This document shows, piece by piece, positions 36,901-49,361 of a stretch of DNA of 64,000 nt (its first letter is position 1; each line of letters opens with the position of its first letter). A program made the position numbers and the translations under genes. Below the pieces are notes generated by a model, which saw only the letters and a program-made list of their open reading frames with translations, made no database searches and was not told the origin of the DNA. Origin of the DNA: Coleophoma eucalyptorum (taxonomy: Eukaryota > Ascomycota > Leotiomycetes > Helotiales > Dermateaceae); the NCBI GenBank assembly GCA_026120035.1, contig JALRME010000015.1, positions 861,830 to 925,829 on the forward strand. Direction: 5' to 3'.

Positions 36901-39482
36901 GTTTCCAGAATTTCGAGATATCATAGACCTTGCCATGAATGCTAACCCAAAAGTCATTGTCTCCTTGATGAGTAGCGACTTCCTTAGCGTTCCAGGCTTT
37001 GTCGGAATTTGGACATAAAAGTTTACCGAAGAAGATAATCCAAAAAATGATAATGGCGTTCATCAAGAAGATCATCATAAATAGGACAAACTTCTCTCTC
37101 CAAGCAAGACGAATATCGGGACGTTTCATCTTACCAACCCATCGAAGCAAAAAGGAAGGAATCCACCAAGTCATGGCCCAGACAAATCCAACCCAAATGC
37201 GCCTGCTAAGTTCAACAGGTTCTGAGACGACTGTTTTGGCATTTGCCGTTTCTGGGTCCATATGGTTGACAAGCTCACCAGTCTCATCGTTGTAATAGAC
37301 CTGGCCCTTGACGTCGTCTCCCTTCCATCCGAGCCCGTAGTCACCGGCGCTAATGTTTCTCGAAGGCGCTATAGAACGGGCCCCAATAGCAGTCTGAGCC
37401 AGTGTTACCTGACTCTTTGGTCTCGGAATAATATGATCGCGGCTCAGTTGAGGCGTAACATCATCCATCGAGGGAAAGAACCCGCTTCCATTTCGGCCAG
37501 CAGAGTAGCCTGTTCCAAGGCCTTCTGCACCAAGGACACCGCCAATAGCGAAACCACTCTCGTCAGCTGGCTTCAAATCAAGCATGCACTCAGCCTCCCA
37601 CCATGAGCTCTCTCTCATCCAGATACGCTCGGTACCAATAACAACTTCACCGTTGCTCCAGCCGCGCTCCATAATCCAGCTCTCGATGCCATCCCTGCCA
37701 TCTTTACAGCCAAGGGGAGCATAGCGCTGACAAAACTCTTCGTGGTCAAAATCAGCAGTGAAGTCTAGATTTTTATTTCTGCGGTTGGCCCATTCTGGGA
37801 GCCGCCAAGCACGAAGTTGTCTTGAAACGGTTCCAGCAGACCAGGTGGAGGTAGGCGAGGGAAGTGTGGCAAGGCTTGCAGGAGACTCATCGGATGGATG
37901 CAATGATAGATGATACCACACCCGACTGCTTCCCAAAACAGTAGGAAGATCTATTCGTCCATTGCGGCCCAAATTAACTCCTTCTCCCGCGACAGGAAAG
38001 AGAAGTTTCTTCAAGAAGCCATCTTCTTCCCCTTCATGTCCCACCTTCTCCAGAACAGCTTCGCGCTTTTCACGCTCGTGCTCACGTTCCTTTCCCAAAG
38101 GACCAGTCATGATGCCCAAATCTGGCGCTACTTCAGCAACAGCATTCTGCATTTCGCGGAGCACAGATGAGCCAGCTGCAACAACATCAACACCATCTTC
38201 CTTCATCTCCGAGTTGATGCCCTGTGTATCATCAAAAACGCTACGCATTGCAGCTGCCTTACCAAGCATTGGGTCCGGAATCTCCAGAATTGTGATAGAT
38301 ACAGTATCACCATTCTCGTCGTCTGTATTTGGCGTCCTTGCACCAGGGCCGCCATCGCTTGAGGAATCAATGTCTCTAATTCTGGTCATTTCAGCAGATA
38401 TCGCTTCATTTGCCTTCATGATGACCCAATCGACTAGAGCCTCATACAGGCCACCGATCAATGTTTCTCTTTCGGTGGTTGTGCACTGATGGGCCAAAAC
38501 ATCTGGATCAAGACCAAGCAACCCCCCAACTTCTTCACAAACTTCTTCCAAAACTTCCTGGTCCAAGATAAAACTCAGGCTGTCACCTAGTTTAAGCAGT
38601 CCTGCTAGGATTGAAATCAGATCACGATGTGCTGCACCCTTTATTCCAAGAGCTTTGAGATTTGATCGAAAATCATCGGCGGCTGCGTCGTCGTCTGCAG
38701 TCGGCAGATATGAAGGAGGCAAGTATGTACCAGACTTTGAAAGGAGAGCGTAGTTAGAAGCATGTTTAAGGCCCAGGAACTCGCGTTCTGCCGGAGTAGA
38801 GACCGTGGTAAGCAAATAGTAGAAAACGTCGAAAGCACGGTATCCTGACTCGGCAGGCACATTTAGCAGCCCTTTTGAAGTGTCAATTCCGCCCTCTGAT
38901 AACGCTATAGTTGCGCCAGCGAGGGTTCCTGTCAGACTCAGGGTCAAGGTGACACCAAGAGCAGATTGGCGAGGAGTAGAATGGTTCAGAGGGGACACAG
39001 AATGTATGAATGGTCGGATTGCTTCTAGAGCAGTGTATAGAGACTCAGGAAATGATAATGGAAGTGTCGAAAGGAAGGGTGCCAAGAGCGAGGGAGTTGA
39101 GATGTGTAGAGAACTAGAAGTTTGATTAGTACAGTCTTGCAACAGTATTTGACAAAAGAACATACCCCAGAACAATACAACCGTCCTCGGCCCGTCGCCG
39201 TGCATGTTCCCAAGCTCGAACAGCAAGTGCTCCATCAACCACTCCTCCTACTTTGCCTTCATGGTCGGGCTGAGCTGCTGTTAGCCAAGTGTTGACAACC
39301 AAACTGCTGCTCGCATCCAACCGGTATGGTTGACAAGACGTATAAATGTTATGAACGGCGTTCAACAAAGTGGTTGTGGAGACTTGCGATGACTGCTGAG
39401 CAGCCGAGTTGGCATTTCGAGGGCCGCCATGGACTGAAGAGGCAGCCGAGTAAGTAGACATCCGGTGGTTGGAAGCCATCAT
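33989..39482 (-). CDS. chitin synthase with degenerate myosin-like domain (CsmB/ChsVb type)
   Basis: Plasma-membrane family-2 glycosyltransferase polymerising GlcNAc, 1796 aa, from exons 39166..39482, 35454..39113 and 33989..35402 (transcript order). The first 700 residues are a shortened myosin-like region without a P-loop. Where the class V neighbour has GESGSGKT this protein has [11 protein letters not shown]. Membrane spans near 747 and 780 follow, then two cytochrome-b5-like segments ([14 protein letters not shown] about 827; [12 protein letters not shown] about 954) and a span near 1044. The synthase core starts near 1079 ([17 protein letters not shown]) with [24 protein letters not shown] and [13 protein letters not shown]-like block ends the protein (about 1745-1796). 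Removing the 51-nt second intron restores CLPGCFSMYRLR. Called class VI or class VII depending on nomenclature. Confidence 0.93.
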
Positions 39483-41598
39483 GAAGGTGTTTCTTCAGGC
39501 TTTCAAGCCGCACAAATATATCGTCCGCCCACCAAAACGACCAGCTTTCTGCCAAAGATGGAATTGAGTTGGCAATTCTCAGTCGATTTAATTCCACGAA
39601 AACTCTAAGAATCGACGCGTCGAAATTTGCGAAGGGAAGATGGGATAGAGGGGGTGTTGTCTGGATGGTGGCGTGTTGCTGAGCAACAAAGTTCCCAAAG
39701 TGGTAGTAGCAGCAGTGGCTTGCAGGTGCAAAGACGGAGGTTTATTACAACGATTGTAAGGGCGTAAATAGCAAATAGAGGTGGAAATACGATACCACCA
39801 AAACGAATGAGGTGGGTGTCGTCTGTCTGCTCGAAATGAAGCAGAATAGTACAAACGAAGAGAATGCACAGAGAAGATGGATGGATGGGAAGTTGGAATG
39901 TCTGTCTGGTCAGAATTATTCCTCCAAGGCAGAGGCAACGCAGAGCCAGGAGTGGATTAGGGAGAAGGAGGAAGCTCAGATTTGGGGGGTTATCCTAGAA
40001 TAGAAGCATCCCGGATGCCACAACGCGGAAGCTCGATGGTCTGGGGCTAAGCATTCCAGCTCCACTCGTACTGGAAAAACACGAGAAGGATGGGCACACA
40101 GCGAGTAGCATGATAGGAGACAACACGATGTGAGCGGCCGGAGAAAAGAGATGTCCAAGGTTAAATTTAGACATACCTGCATACAGTTGCATCCCTTTTC
40201 GCTTTACGCCATCCAGGAACCGTCTCTGCATTAGCTATCGCAGGCCCAGCCTACTGTACATCACCTTCTTGCCTCTGGAGGGCGGCATGTTTGACACGGC
40301 AAAAACACGCAATGGTTCTGGACGAGTGACGGGCGCACGAGCAGAAACATTGTTTTGTCTGAATTTAACAGACCTCTAGTCTTGACGTCTATGCGAGCAG
40401 AGGGGCATCCCAAGCCGAACAGGGACACCCCTTACTAAAGCACTCATAGTCTCAGGGGTCAGACTTATAATTTAGCATTTTACGATCGTGGGATCGGCAG
40501 CGCGAGAGGGAGGAGAGGAGGTGGGAGACGAGAGGGATAGGGAGAGACCAGGCGCCACTCAGATTGGCCCTAGCTCTGTCCTTTGGTCTTTTTGGCCATG
40601 TGCAGCCCAACACACCACAACAACTGTGAGGAGCGCCTTGACGCCAGAGAAGGAAGCACTGCTGAATAGATGGTCGGTCAACCACAAGCCCAGAAAAATT
40701 TCATCTTAGCTTTTGAGTAGATGGCTTGGTAGCAACTGAACCACCGCCCGCGCTGTACCGCTTAATAATGACCGAACAGCCAGCTGCTGCTGATTTACCG
40801 TTATTACAGCTGACCAGCCAGATAAACACGAAGTCCGACTTGAAATGCAGTCCTGTCTCGTCTTGTCTCGCCTCGCTCGTACTCATCGACCCACTATGTC
40901 GTCGCTTTACTCATAGAAGTGCATGAATTCGAGGAAGACACCAGGGCACAGGTCAATCTAGATGAGGCTGGGTTCCAAGTTTGCCGTGTTGCTGACCGCC
41001 CACTATGGATATCTCGTGGGTGGCGAGAGCCGGACTCCCAGCTGTGGCATGGAAGTTAGCTCATACGCTCTACCGCAGATTTCCTGCCAGAAATAGAGTG
41101 TGCTCTCCATAGAACGGTACCCAATTGAGTCGGATGGAGCAGCCTGCCTAGGGGACTTTTTCCTGAGCCAAGGTACGGAAGACGGTGGGTTCCCCGTGCT
41201 CGTTCCTAATTGTCCGTCCATCATGACATTTTCCATTCCATGGCATCTTTCTTCTTTGCATCTTCTCTCTGTCGCTTCTCTTGATCGGTCCATTCCTCAA
41301 CGTTCGCTCTTGCCTTTCTGCCTTCGACTTTCGCCATATACATTCGCTTGATAATCTCCCCGTAGTGTGTTGTTGCATCTTCATTTCGTGCTATCTTCAT
41401 TTCGTGGTAGCGACAGCCACGGTCTGCACCAGTTCTTCCACCTGCATCCGCGTTGACTAGGGGACTTCTGTGTCTGCTTGTCCACCCCCCCGGACTGCCT
41501 GTTCCCACCAAAACAACTCGAGATTTAACGACGCGGCGATTCTGATCAGAGACACAAACTCCAGCTTCAGATTCAAGGGTTACGACCCAGAGAGCAGT
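39483..41598. promoter_or_regulatory. 2.1-kb shared promoter of two chitin synthases
   Basis: The region lies between the two outward ATGs and holds both leaders. Several ORFs of 60-80 codons occur on each strand, some upstream in leader positions, none with a known domain. No transposon or RNA gene is seen. Head-to-head csmA/csmB-like pairs are known from several filamentous ascomycetes, so the shared promoter is likely functional; co-regulation is inferred. Confidence 0.55.
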
Positions 41599-44500
41599 AT
41601 GACCTCGAATACTCCAGGTGCCGGCGGGGCACACTCGCAGCCATCTCTACCTGCTCTGCCTGCCCACCTCCAATCTGATACACAACTCACGGCACACTTG
41701 GCCAGCCGTTTTCATGTATCATTGCCAACCGCTCAACTCTCATCGCACGCGTTGATATGTTTAAACACTTACTCTTCGTCCACTAAGGGGTTAAATGGCA
41801 CAAAGGAGGGTAGCGCTGCAGGGGAAGCAGAAGAACTTGCTGGCCGAGCGTTTACAAGACTCGGTGCAAGAACAGAAAATCAAGCAGTGGTGTTTCTGTA
41901 TGTAGTCCTGAATCCCCTTCAATTTGGATGCTGATGAATTCCTAGTGGTGAATCTGGATCTGGGAAGACAACAGTTCGGTCACATCTCTTGACCTCACTT
42001 CTGGCCAAATCCTCTACTCCGCTTTCCACCAAGCTTTCACTTGCAGCTTATGCATTTGACACGCTCACAACCACCAAAACCGCTACCACCCCTACTGCAT
42101 CCAAAGCTGGCTTGTTCTTCGAACTTCAGTATGATACGGCCTCGACTGTTAATCCGACACTTATTGGAGGAAAGGTTCTGGATCACAGATTGGAACGAAG
42201 CAGAATTGCGTCTGTACCAACTGGAGAGCGAAGTTTCCACGTCTTGTATTATCTCCTGGCTGGAACGAGCCCAGCTGAAAAGCAGCATCTCGGCCTCGAC
42301 TCGCCTGGTACTGTATCCGCAGTGGTCCACCACCAGTCGAACAAGTACTCTTCCGGACCGCAGCAGAAGAGATGGCGGTATCTTGGCCATCCCACACAAC
42401 TCAAAGTTGGAATCAACGACGCTGAGGGTTTCCAACTCTTCAAAACAGCTCTGAGAAAATTGGAGTTTCCAAGAAGCGAAATCGCCGAGATTTGCCAGGT
42501 ATTGGCAAGCATCCTCCACATCGGTCAACTCGAATTTGAGACCAGCTCAGAGACAACAGCCGCAGGAGATGATAGCGGTGGATACTCACACGAGGGAGCA
42601 CAGGAAGTGACTGCCGTCAAGAACAAGGATGTTCTTAGCATTATTGCCGCTTTCCTAGGAGTTAGTGCCCAGGATTTGCAGACTACTCTTGGGTACAAAA
42701 CGAAGATACTCCACCGTGAGCGTGTGACCGTGATGTTGGATCCACAGGGAGCTAGAGCAAATGCGGATGAGCTTGCCAGGACCCTCTACTCACTCCTGGT
42801 GGCATATGTAATTGAGAGCATCAACCAGCGCGTTTGTGCACCTGAGGAGACTGTTGCAAACACAATTTCCATAGTCGATTTCCCTGGGTTTGCACAACAA
42901 CGCCCAACTGATTCCACGCTGGATCAGTTGCTCAGCAATGCTGCTACGGAGGCTCTTTACAACTTCACACTGCAGAGCTTCTTCGAAAGTAAGGCTGAAA
43001 TGCTTGATAGCGAAGAAGTCAGTGTTCCTGCAACAAGTTATTTCGATAATTCCGATGCTGTTCGAGCACTACTCAAGCCTAGCAATGGAATTCTTAGCAT
43101 CTTGGACGACCATACTCGTCGAAGCAGGACTGACATGCAGTTCTTGGAAAGTTTAAGGAAACGATTCGGAGGGAAAACGCCAGCCATTACCGTTGGTAGC
43201 GCCACTGCGAAGCTACCAGGTAGCAACTTTGCAACCCATAACGCGACTGCAGCTTTTGCGGTGAAGCATTTTGCTGGAGAGGTTGAGTATCAAGTATCTG
43301 GTCTTGTTGAAGAGAATGGTGAAGTCATCTCTGGTGACCTGATGAACTTGATATCTTCCACAAAGAGCGACTTTATTGGTCAACTCTTTGGACAAGAGGC
43401 ATTGCAGCGAGTTGTTCATCCACAGGAGAAGACAACCATCATGCAAGCACAAGTTAGCTCAAAACCCCTGCGGAAACCGAGCGTAATGCGGAAGAAGGGC
43501 GATAGACCGAGACCTAGATCTGAGAGGAATCTTTCGGATTCCAACGAAGATCTTACAGATCTGGGCGATGAAACAAAGAGTCGAAGAGGGCGCAGCCTCG
43601 ATCAAGGTGCCGCATCTCAGTTCCTGTCTTCCTTGGACAACGTCATCAAGTCACTTAGTGCACCTAATACGAACCCATACTTTGTGTTCTGTTTAAAGCC
43701 AAACGATCGGCGTATAGCCAATCAGTTTGACAGCAAATGCGTGAGAACACAGATCCAGACCTTTGGAATTGCTGAGATCAGTCAACGTCTGCGCAATGCC
43801 GACTTCAGTATCTTCTTGCCATTTGGCGAGTTCCTTGGTCTGGCAGAAGCAGAGAGTCTTCTGGTTGGCAGCGAGAAAGAAAAGACCGAGGCTGTTGTTG
43901 AGGAGAAGAGATGGCCTGCAAATGAAGTCAAGATCGGCAACACTGGGGTCTTCTTAAGTGAACGATGCTGGGCAGAAATCTCTAAGCTTGGGGAGCGAGG
44001 ATTTACGCAAGGACGCTACCCAACACAATCTGATGACGGCGATGCATTGCTTACACCAGGTGATGCGGCCAGGACATACGGGGCTTCCAAGGAACGTCTC
44101 TTGGGATCACCAGGACAGTCGCCTTATACTGATAAGAAGAGCGGCTATTTTGGAAACGACATTGATACTCGTTCTGATGCTGGAGCTTCTGCACTTGGCC
44201 AGGGAGACATGTTCCGCAACTTCGATACTAGATCACAAATGGCAGAGAAAGGGAACGAGAAGACTCTGGTTGAGGTCGAAGAAGTACATGTCAGTGGTAG
44301 CCGGAAAAGATGGCTAGCACTTGTATGGCTCATGACTTGGCTTCTACCTGATTTCATGATCAGAATCTTTGGCAAGATGCCTCGCAAGGACGTTCGAATT
44401 GCGTGGAGGGAAAAGCTCGCTATCAACATGATGATCTGGTGGAGTTGTCTCTTTGCAGTGTTCTTCATTGTTGTCTTCCCCAAAGTTATTTGTCCGACAC

Positions 44501-47304
44501 AACACGTCTATAGTGCCTCTGAGTTGAGTTCATATGATGGCAAGACTGGTAGCAAAGGATCTTATGTCGCAATCCGTGGCTACGTCTTTGATTTGGCAAA
44601 ATTCTCGCCCAGACATTACCCATCTATTATTCCTCAAAAGCAGATTTTGAATTACGCTGGCGAGGATGCTACATCACTCTTCCCCGTTCAAGTATCCGCA
44701 CTTTGTGGAGGGGTCAATGGTACTATAGACCCATCTGTCCAGCTAGACTATACTCAAACCAATACTACCGGGTCAGCGACTGTCATCAGCAGCACTGATA
44801 CCAACTGGAAGTATCATGATTTCCGAGCTTTTAACAACGACTCCCGCCCTGATTGGTTCTATGAGCAGATGATGTTCTTGAAGGGTGGTTTCAAGAAGGG
44901 AAATATAGGATACACGGCGCAGTACGTCAATACCTTGGCGAAGAAGGAGAACTCCATCGCCATTCTGGATAGCAAAATCTACGACATGACTACGTACCTC
45001 AAGGGAGGACGCCGAATCGAAGTCAAAGATGGGGAAACTGTACCAACGGACGTCAACACCAACTTCATGAATACTCTGGTTGTCGACCTCTTCTCACTCA
45101 AGGCTGGATCTGACGTCACCAAATACTGGAACGTACTTGCTATCGATGCCGACGAGAAAGCCCGTATGCAAGTCTGTCTCGACAATCTCTTCTACGTGGG
45201 TAATCTTGACACTAGAAATTCTGTCAAGTGTCTTTTTGCCGAGTACCTCATTTTGGCCATCACTATTATCCTCTGCAGTGTTATTGGTTTCAAGTTCTTT
45301 GCTGCATTGCAATTCGGCGGAAAGAATATTCCTGAGAATCTGGACAAGTTCGTGATCTGTCAAGTGCCAGCTTATACTGAGGATGAAGATTCCCTCCGTC
45401 GTGCTATCGACTCAGCCGCAAGAATGAAGTATGACGACAAGCGCAAACTTCTGGTTATTATCTGCGACGGTATGATTATCGGACAAGGAAACGACAGACC
45501 AACACCTCGTATCGTACTCGACATTCTAGGTGTTGATGAGACTGTTGACCCTGAGCCTCTTAGCTTTGAGTCCCTTGGTGAAGGAATGAAGCAACACAAC
45601 ATGGGAAAAGTCTATTCCGGTCTCTACGAAGTCATGGGCCACATTGTGCCTTTCATGGTTGTCGTCAAAGTTGGAAAGCCATCCGAGGTATCTCGTCCTG
45701 GTAACAGAGGAAAGCGTGATTCTCAAATGATTATTATGAGGTTCTTGAACCGAGTTCATTACAATGCTCCTATGAGCCCTCTGGAACTCGAGATGTACCA
45801 CCAAATCCGCAATATCATTGGAGTCAACCCGACGTTCTACGAGTTCATGTTGCAAATTGACGCCGATACTGTCGTCGCTCCAGATTCTGCAGCTCGTATG
45901 GTCTCCGCCTTCATGGACGACACAAGACTTCTTGGAGTTTGTGGAGAAACAGCTCTTACCAACGCCAAAAGCTCGTTCGTTACCATGATTCAAGTTTACG
46001 AATACTACATCTCCCACAATCTAGCGAAGGCTTTTGAGAGTTTGTTTGGTAGCGTCACTTGTTTGCCAGGTTGCTTCACCATGTATCGTCTTCGTGCGGC
46101 CGAATCTGGCAAGCCTCTCTTTGTTAGCAAGGAAATCGTGGAGCAATATGCTAACATTCGTGTTGACACTCTGCATATGAAAAATCTGCTGCACTTGGGA
46201 GAGGATCGTTACTTGACTACCTTGCTACTCAAGCATCATCCAAAGTACAAGACCAAGTATATCTTCGCCGCCCATGCCTGGACTATTGCTCCCGATACTT
46301 GGAAGGTTTTTCTCTCGCAACGTCGTCGATGGATCAATTCCACAGTCCACAATCTCGTCGAGCTCATGCCTTTACAACAACTCTGTGGTTTCTGTTGTTT
46401 CAGTATGCGCTTCGCTGTATTCGTCGATTTGCTCTCAACACTTGTCCAACCCGTCACGGTAGCATACATTGTCTATCTCGTGGTTACAGTCATTAAATCT
46501 CCTGGTACTATACCCACCACTTCGTTCATCATGTTGGCAGCTATCTATGGTCTTCAAGCTATCATTTTTATTCTTCGCAGAAAATGGGAAATGATCGGAT
46601 GGATGTTGTTGTATATTATTGCCATTCCTGTCTTTTCCTTCGCTCTTCCTCTGTACAGTTTCTGGCACATGGACGATTTCTCATGGGGTAACACTCGTGT
46701 CGTCACAGGAGAAAAGGGTCGCCAGATCGTCATCACTGACGAAGGAAAATTCGATCCTGCATCTATTCCAAAGAAGAGATGGGAAGAGTATCAGGCAGAG
46801 CTCTGGGAAGCACAGACTACCCATGACGATCGATCAGAGGTTTCAGGATACTCGTATGGCACCAAGTTTCACCCTGCAGGATCAGTCTACGACTATCCAC
46901 CATCTCGACCAATGTCGCAAATGGGTGGTGTTCAGGGTAATTATCCATATGATACCAAGAGTGCTCCAATGTACCAGTCTCACATGTCACTTGCGCCATC
47001 AGATATTCACGGAGGCCGCACGAGTCAGTTCTTCAGCCAGGACAATAGTTTGGAGATGAAAGACTTGGCTGGGCTACCAAGTGACGATGCTATCCTGGCA
47101 GAGATTAGAGATATCCTCAAGACAGCGGATCTGATGGCTGTCACAAAAAAGAGTATCAAGTTGGAACTCGAGCAGCGCTTCGGTGTTTCTCTAGATGTCA
47201 GACGAGCCTACATCAATTCTGGTATGTTCAATCACTTAATTTTACAAGATCGAATAGCTAACACTCGCGCAGCTACTGAGGCCCTTCTTTCTGGTCAATT
47301 ATAG
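41599..47304 (+). CDS. class V chitin synthase with myosin motor-like domain (CsmA/ChsV)
   Basis: Large chitin synthase, 1868 aa, from exons 41599..41897, 41946..47221 and 47273..47304. The N-terminal myosin-like head spans about residues 10-770. It has a canonical P-loop GESGSGKT at 101-108, completed right after intron 1, a switch II-like IVDFPGF near 411 and [12 protein letters not shown] near 680. A standard switch I (NxNSSRF) is not seen. Spans lie near 891 and 927, cytochrome-b5-like segments near 972 and 1100, and a span near 1198. The synthase core runs about 1232-1700 with [42 protein letters not shown] and QRRRWINS, ending in five or so spans. A DEK-C domain occupies about 1809-1866. 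The class is needed for polarised wall growth in other fungi. The last 51-nt intron is stop-free. Confidence 0.94.
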
Positions 47305-48738
47305 GTTACATTCCTTCACGGAAAATTGTTCTACTACTTGCATATATGGAGGTTGCTGTTCTTGGAGAGAAAGTTTTTCTCTTGGCGCATGGGAAGGAAG
47401 GAGCTAGGATTAAGTGCAGCATTTGCAAAATTGGGGACTGTTTGAAAGGGGTGGTTGCTTTCTTTTTGGGTGATCAGCGGTTTTTTTTTGGTCAAGCCAT
47501 AGCGTATGGGATGGAATTCCGATCAGAATGACAGACAGATATGTATTAAGTCAACTAATAATTTACACCTTTTATAAATACCTCGACTTGGAATGATGAA
47601 TTGATGATCAATTGATTAGTGATTGGGGAGGGGGCGTCCAGTTCTTCATCAGCTACCTATCTCAAAACATAGTACAAGATGATGCTATGAGTATGCAGTA
47701 AAATAAAACTTTTAATTCAGGGCAAATATATATTTAACACCCCTTGTTCATCCCGCTGGCGGCCCTGTTTTGTCCCTGCCCTCCTCTCTTTCCCCATGGT
47801 GAGCTATTTCTTATCTCGTACGCGGACTATGTATAATCTACTGGTACCTTTCATATAGATCATATGTGTAAACATTATAGATATTTTCTCTGAGGAAAAA
47901 AAAAGGGAGGGGGGATAAACAAGCAAGAGCTTCAGTTTTCTGAACTCGTCAAAGAAAACAACCATAAATTTTCCTGCTTCAGAGAGGGAATAAAAAGTTG
48001 ATATCCTTTCCCCTTAATATATATCAACATTGACAGTAAGACGGGTAGGTAGCGTAGAGCAAAGTAGAGTAGGGTAGGGTAGGGGAAAGAGTATGGAGCG
48101 AAAGCTAATTTGGAGCGAGAGGGGAGCTACTCTTTTTTTTTCTTTTCATCACGGCTGGGCGGGCGTTGAGGTGTGAGAGATTGGGTTTACGACAGGTCAT
48201 GGTGAGGATGGGTGATCGATCGACTCTTTTGCTTAAGCTAAGGTAACGTATCTACTTAACCATTGGCATGCACTGTGGATATTTGATGTCTTTCGGCAGT
48301 GGGAGATGTGGCTCTCGGCTTTTAAGACGGGAGGATATTAAAAAGGCAATTTGGGCTAAGCGACGGGCCATACAATTGCTAGAGGATTGCTCTAGGTTTT
48401 TTTGGTTTGTTTATCTCAATAGCATATGCATGCAGGTAAGGTAGCTCGTGATGACATGGTATGACATGGCAAGGGCATGGCGTGCCGTGCTTTTTTCGAT
48501 TTCTTTTTTTTTTTTTTTCATTTCCTGATACTACCTCGAGAGCTGAGGCGTATATGCACAGGCGGCTGGCTTATCATACATGTACATCATGTCGTCCCGT
48601 TGCCACTCCCGCTCTTTACCCATCCATAGCGCCGTATGATGTACATTCATGACATGTTTTTCCTCGCTCTTTCATTTCTTACATGCTGCTGGGTGGGGTT
48701 TTTGGTTCTCTGCGATGAGAACGGATGGATGGCTTCAT
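47305..48738. other. intergenic region, no gene seen
   Basis: Convergent flank of the class V chitin synthase and a small gene. It contains AT-rich stretches, homopolymer runs (T-tracts near 48130 and 48510) and short GTAGAGTAGGG-type repeats near 48054-48080. No coding region is supported. Confidence 0.45.
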
Positions 48739-49361
48739 TTAAGCCTTGCCTTTACGCTTCAGCTCCGCCTCTTCTTCAGCTTGCAGCTCGGCGTCAATCT
48801 TGGCGCCCTTGCTGGGTTCGTTGCCGTGCATCTTTGCCTGTGGAGTGCTGCATTAGCACGGGTATGGCGGATGATGGAGAGGTGAATTGGGGGGGGGGGG
48901 AAATATTGCTTACGGGAAGTGTAGGATCTTGCTTTGATGCCTTGACTTCTGCGCTCTCTGGCTCTGGTTCGCTTTCGCGCTTCTCTTCGCGTGCAAGCTT
49001 GTTGGCAATAGATCGCTCGTCCTCTGAAACAATATTCCTGATCAGAACAAGCGCTTTTGATAGAAGAGTGATGGAAATGGGGGCGGGAAGTGCTTACTGG
49101 AGTCTAATGCCTTGTGGCTGTGTGGCTGTCCCTCATGGAACCGGAGGTCTTTCTTCTCTTGCTCGAGCTGGCTATGTGGGACATTCTTTTGGTCTCCGGC
49201 CTGTTTGCAAATAGTTTATTAGTCCTGTTTCCTTTGATTTACTTGCCAACTTGCTACTTTATACAACGATGTATAAATTGGGACGGGTAGTAGTAGCAAT
49301 TGAAGTAGGTGAAGTAAAATCTTACCTCGTAAAGAGCGCTTTCTCCAACTGGGTTGCTCAT
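48739..49361 (-). CDS. small charged conserved-looking protein, four exons
   Basis: A 115-aa protein reconstructed from exons 49326..49361, 49098..49200, 48914..49023 and 48739..48837 (transcript order). All three introns have GT/AG ends and the frame is preserved. It starts MSNPVGESALYE and is dominated by Glu, Lys, Ser and His, for example NVPHSQLEQEKKDLRF and EEKREAEEPEPESAE-like stretches (the actual segment is REEKRESEPEPESAE). It ends in ELQAEEEAELKRKGKA. It should be mostly disordered or helical. No domain, signal peptide or membrane span is seen and I cannot name a function. Four short exons with good splice sites argue that it is a real gene. Intron 3 contains a run of 12 C (12 G on the plus strand). 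Confidence 0.7.
48889..48900. repeat. G12 homopolymer inside an intron
   Basis: Twelve consecutive G on the plus strand, within the third intron of the small charged gene. Confidence 0.85.

Noticed and set aside
37962..38489. 175-codon plus-strand ORF
   Set aside because: It lies antisense to the left chitin synthase and has Ser/Pro-rich shadow composition.
42037..42528. 163-codon minus-strand ORF
   Set aside because: Antisense shadow of the class V myosin-like region.
48636..49214. 192-codon plus-strand ORF
   Set aside because: It runs opposite the exons and introns of the small charged gene. The spliced minus-strand model is better supported by three intron matches.
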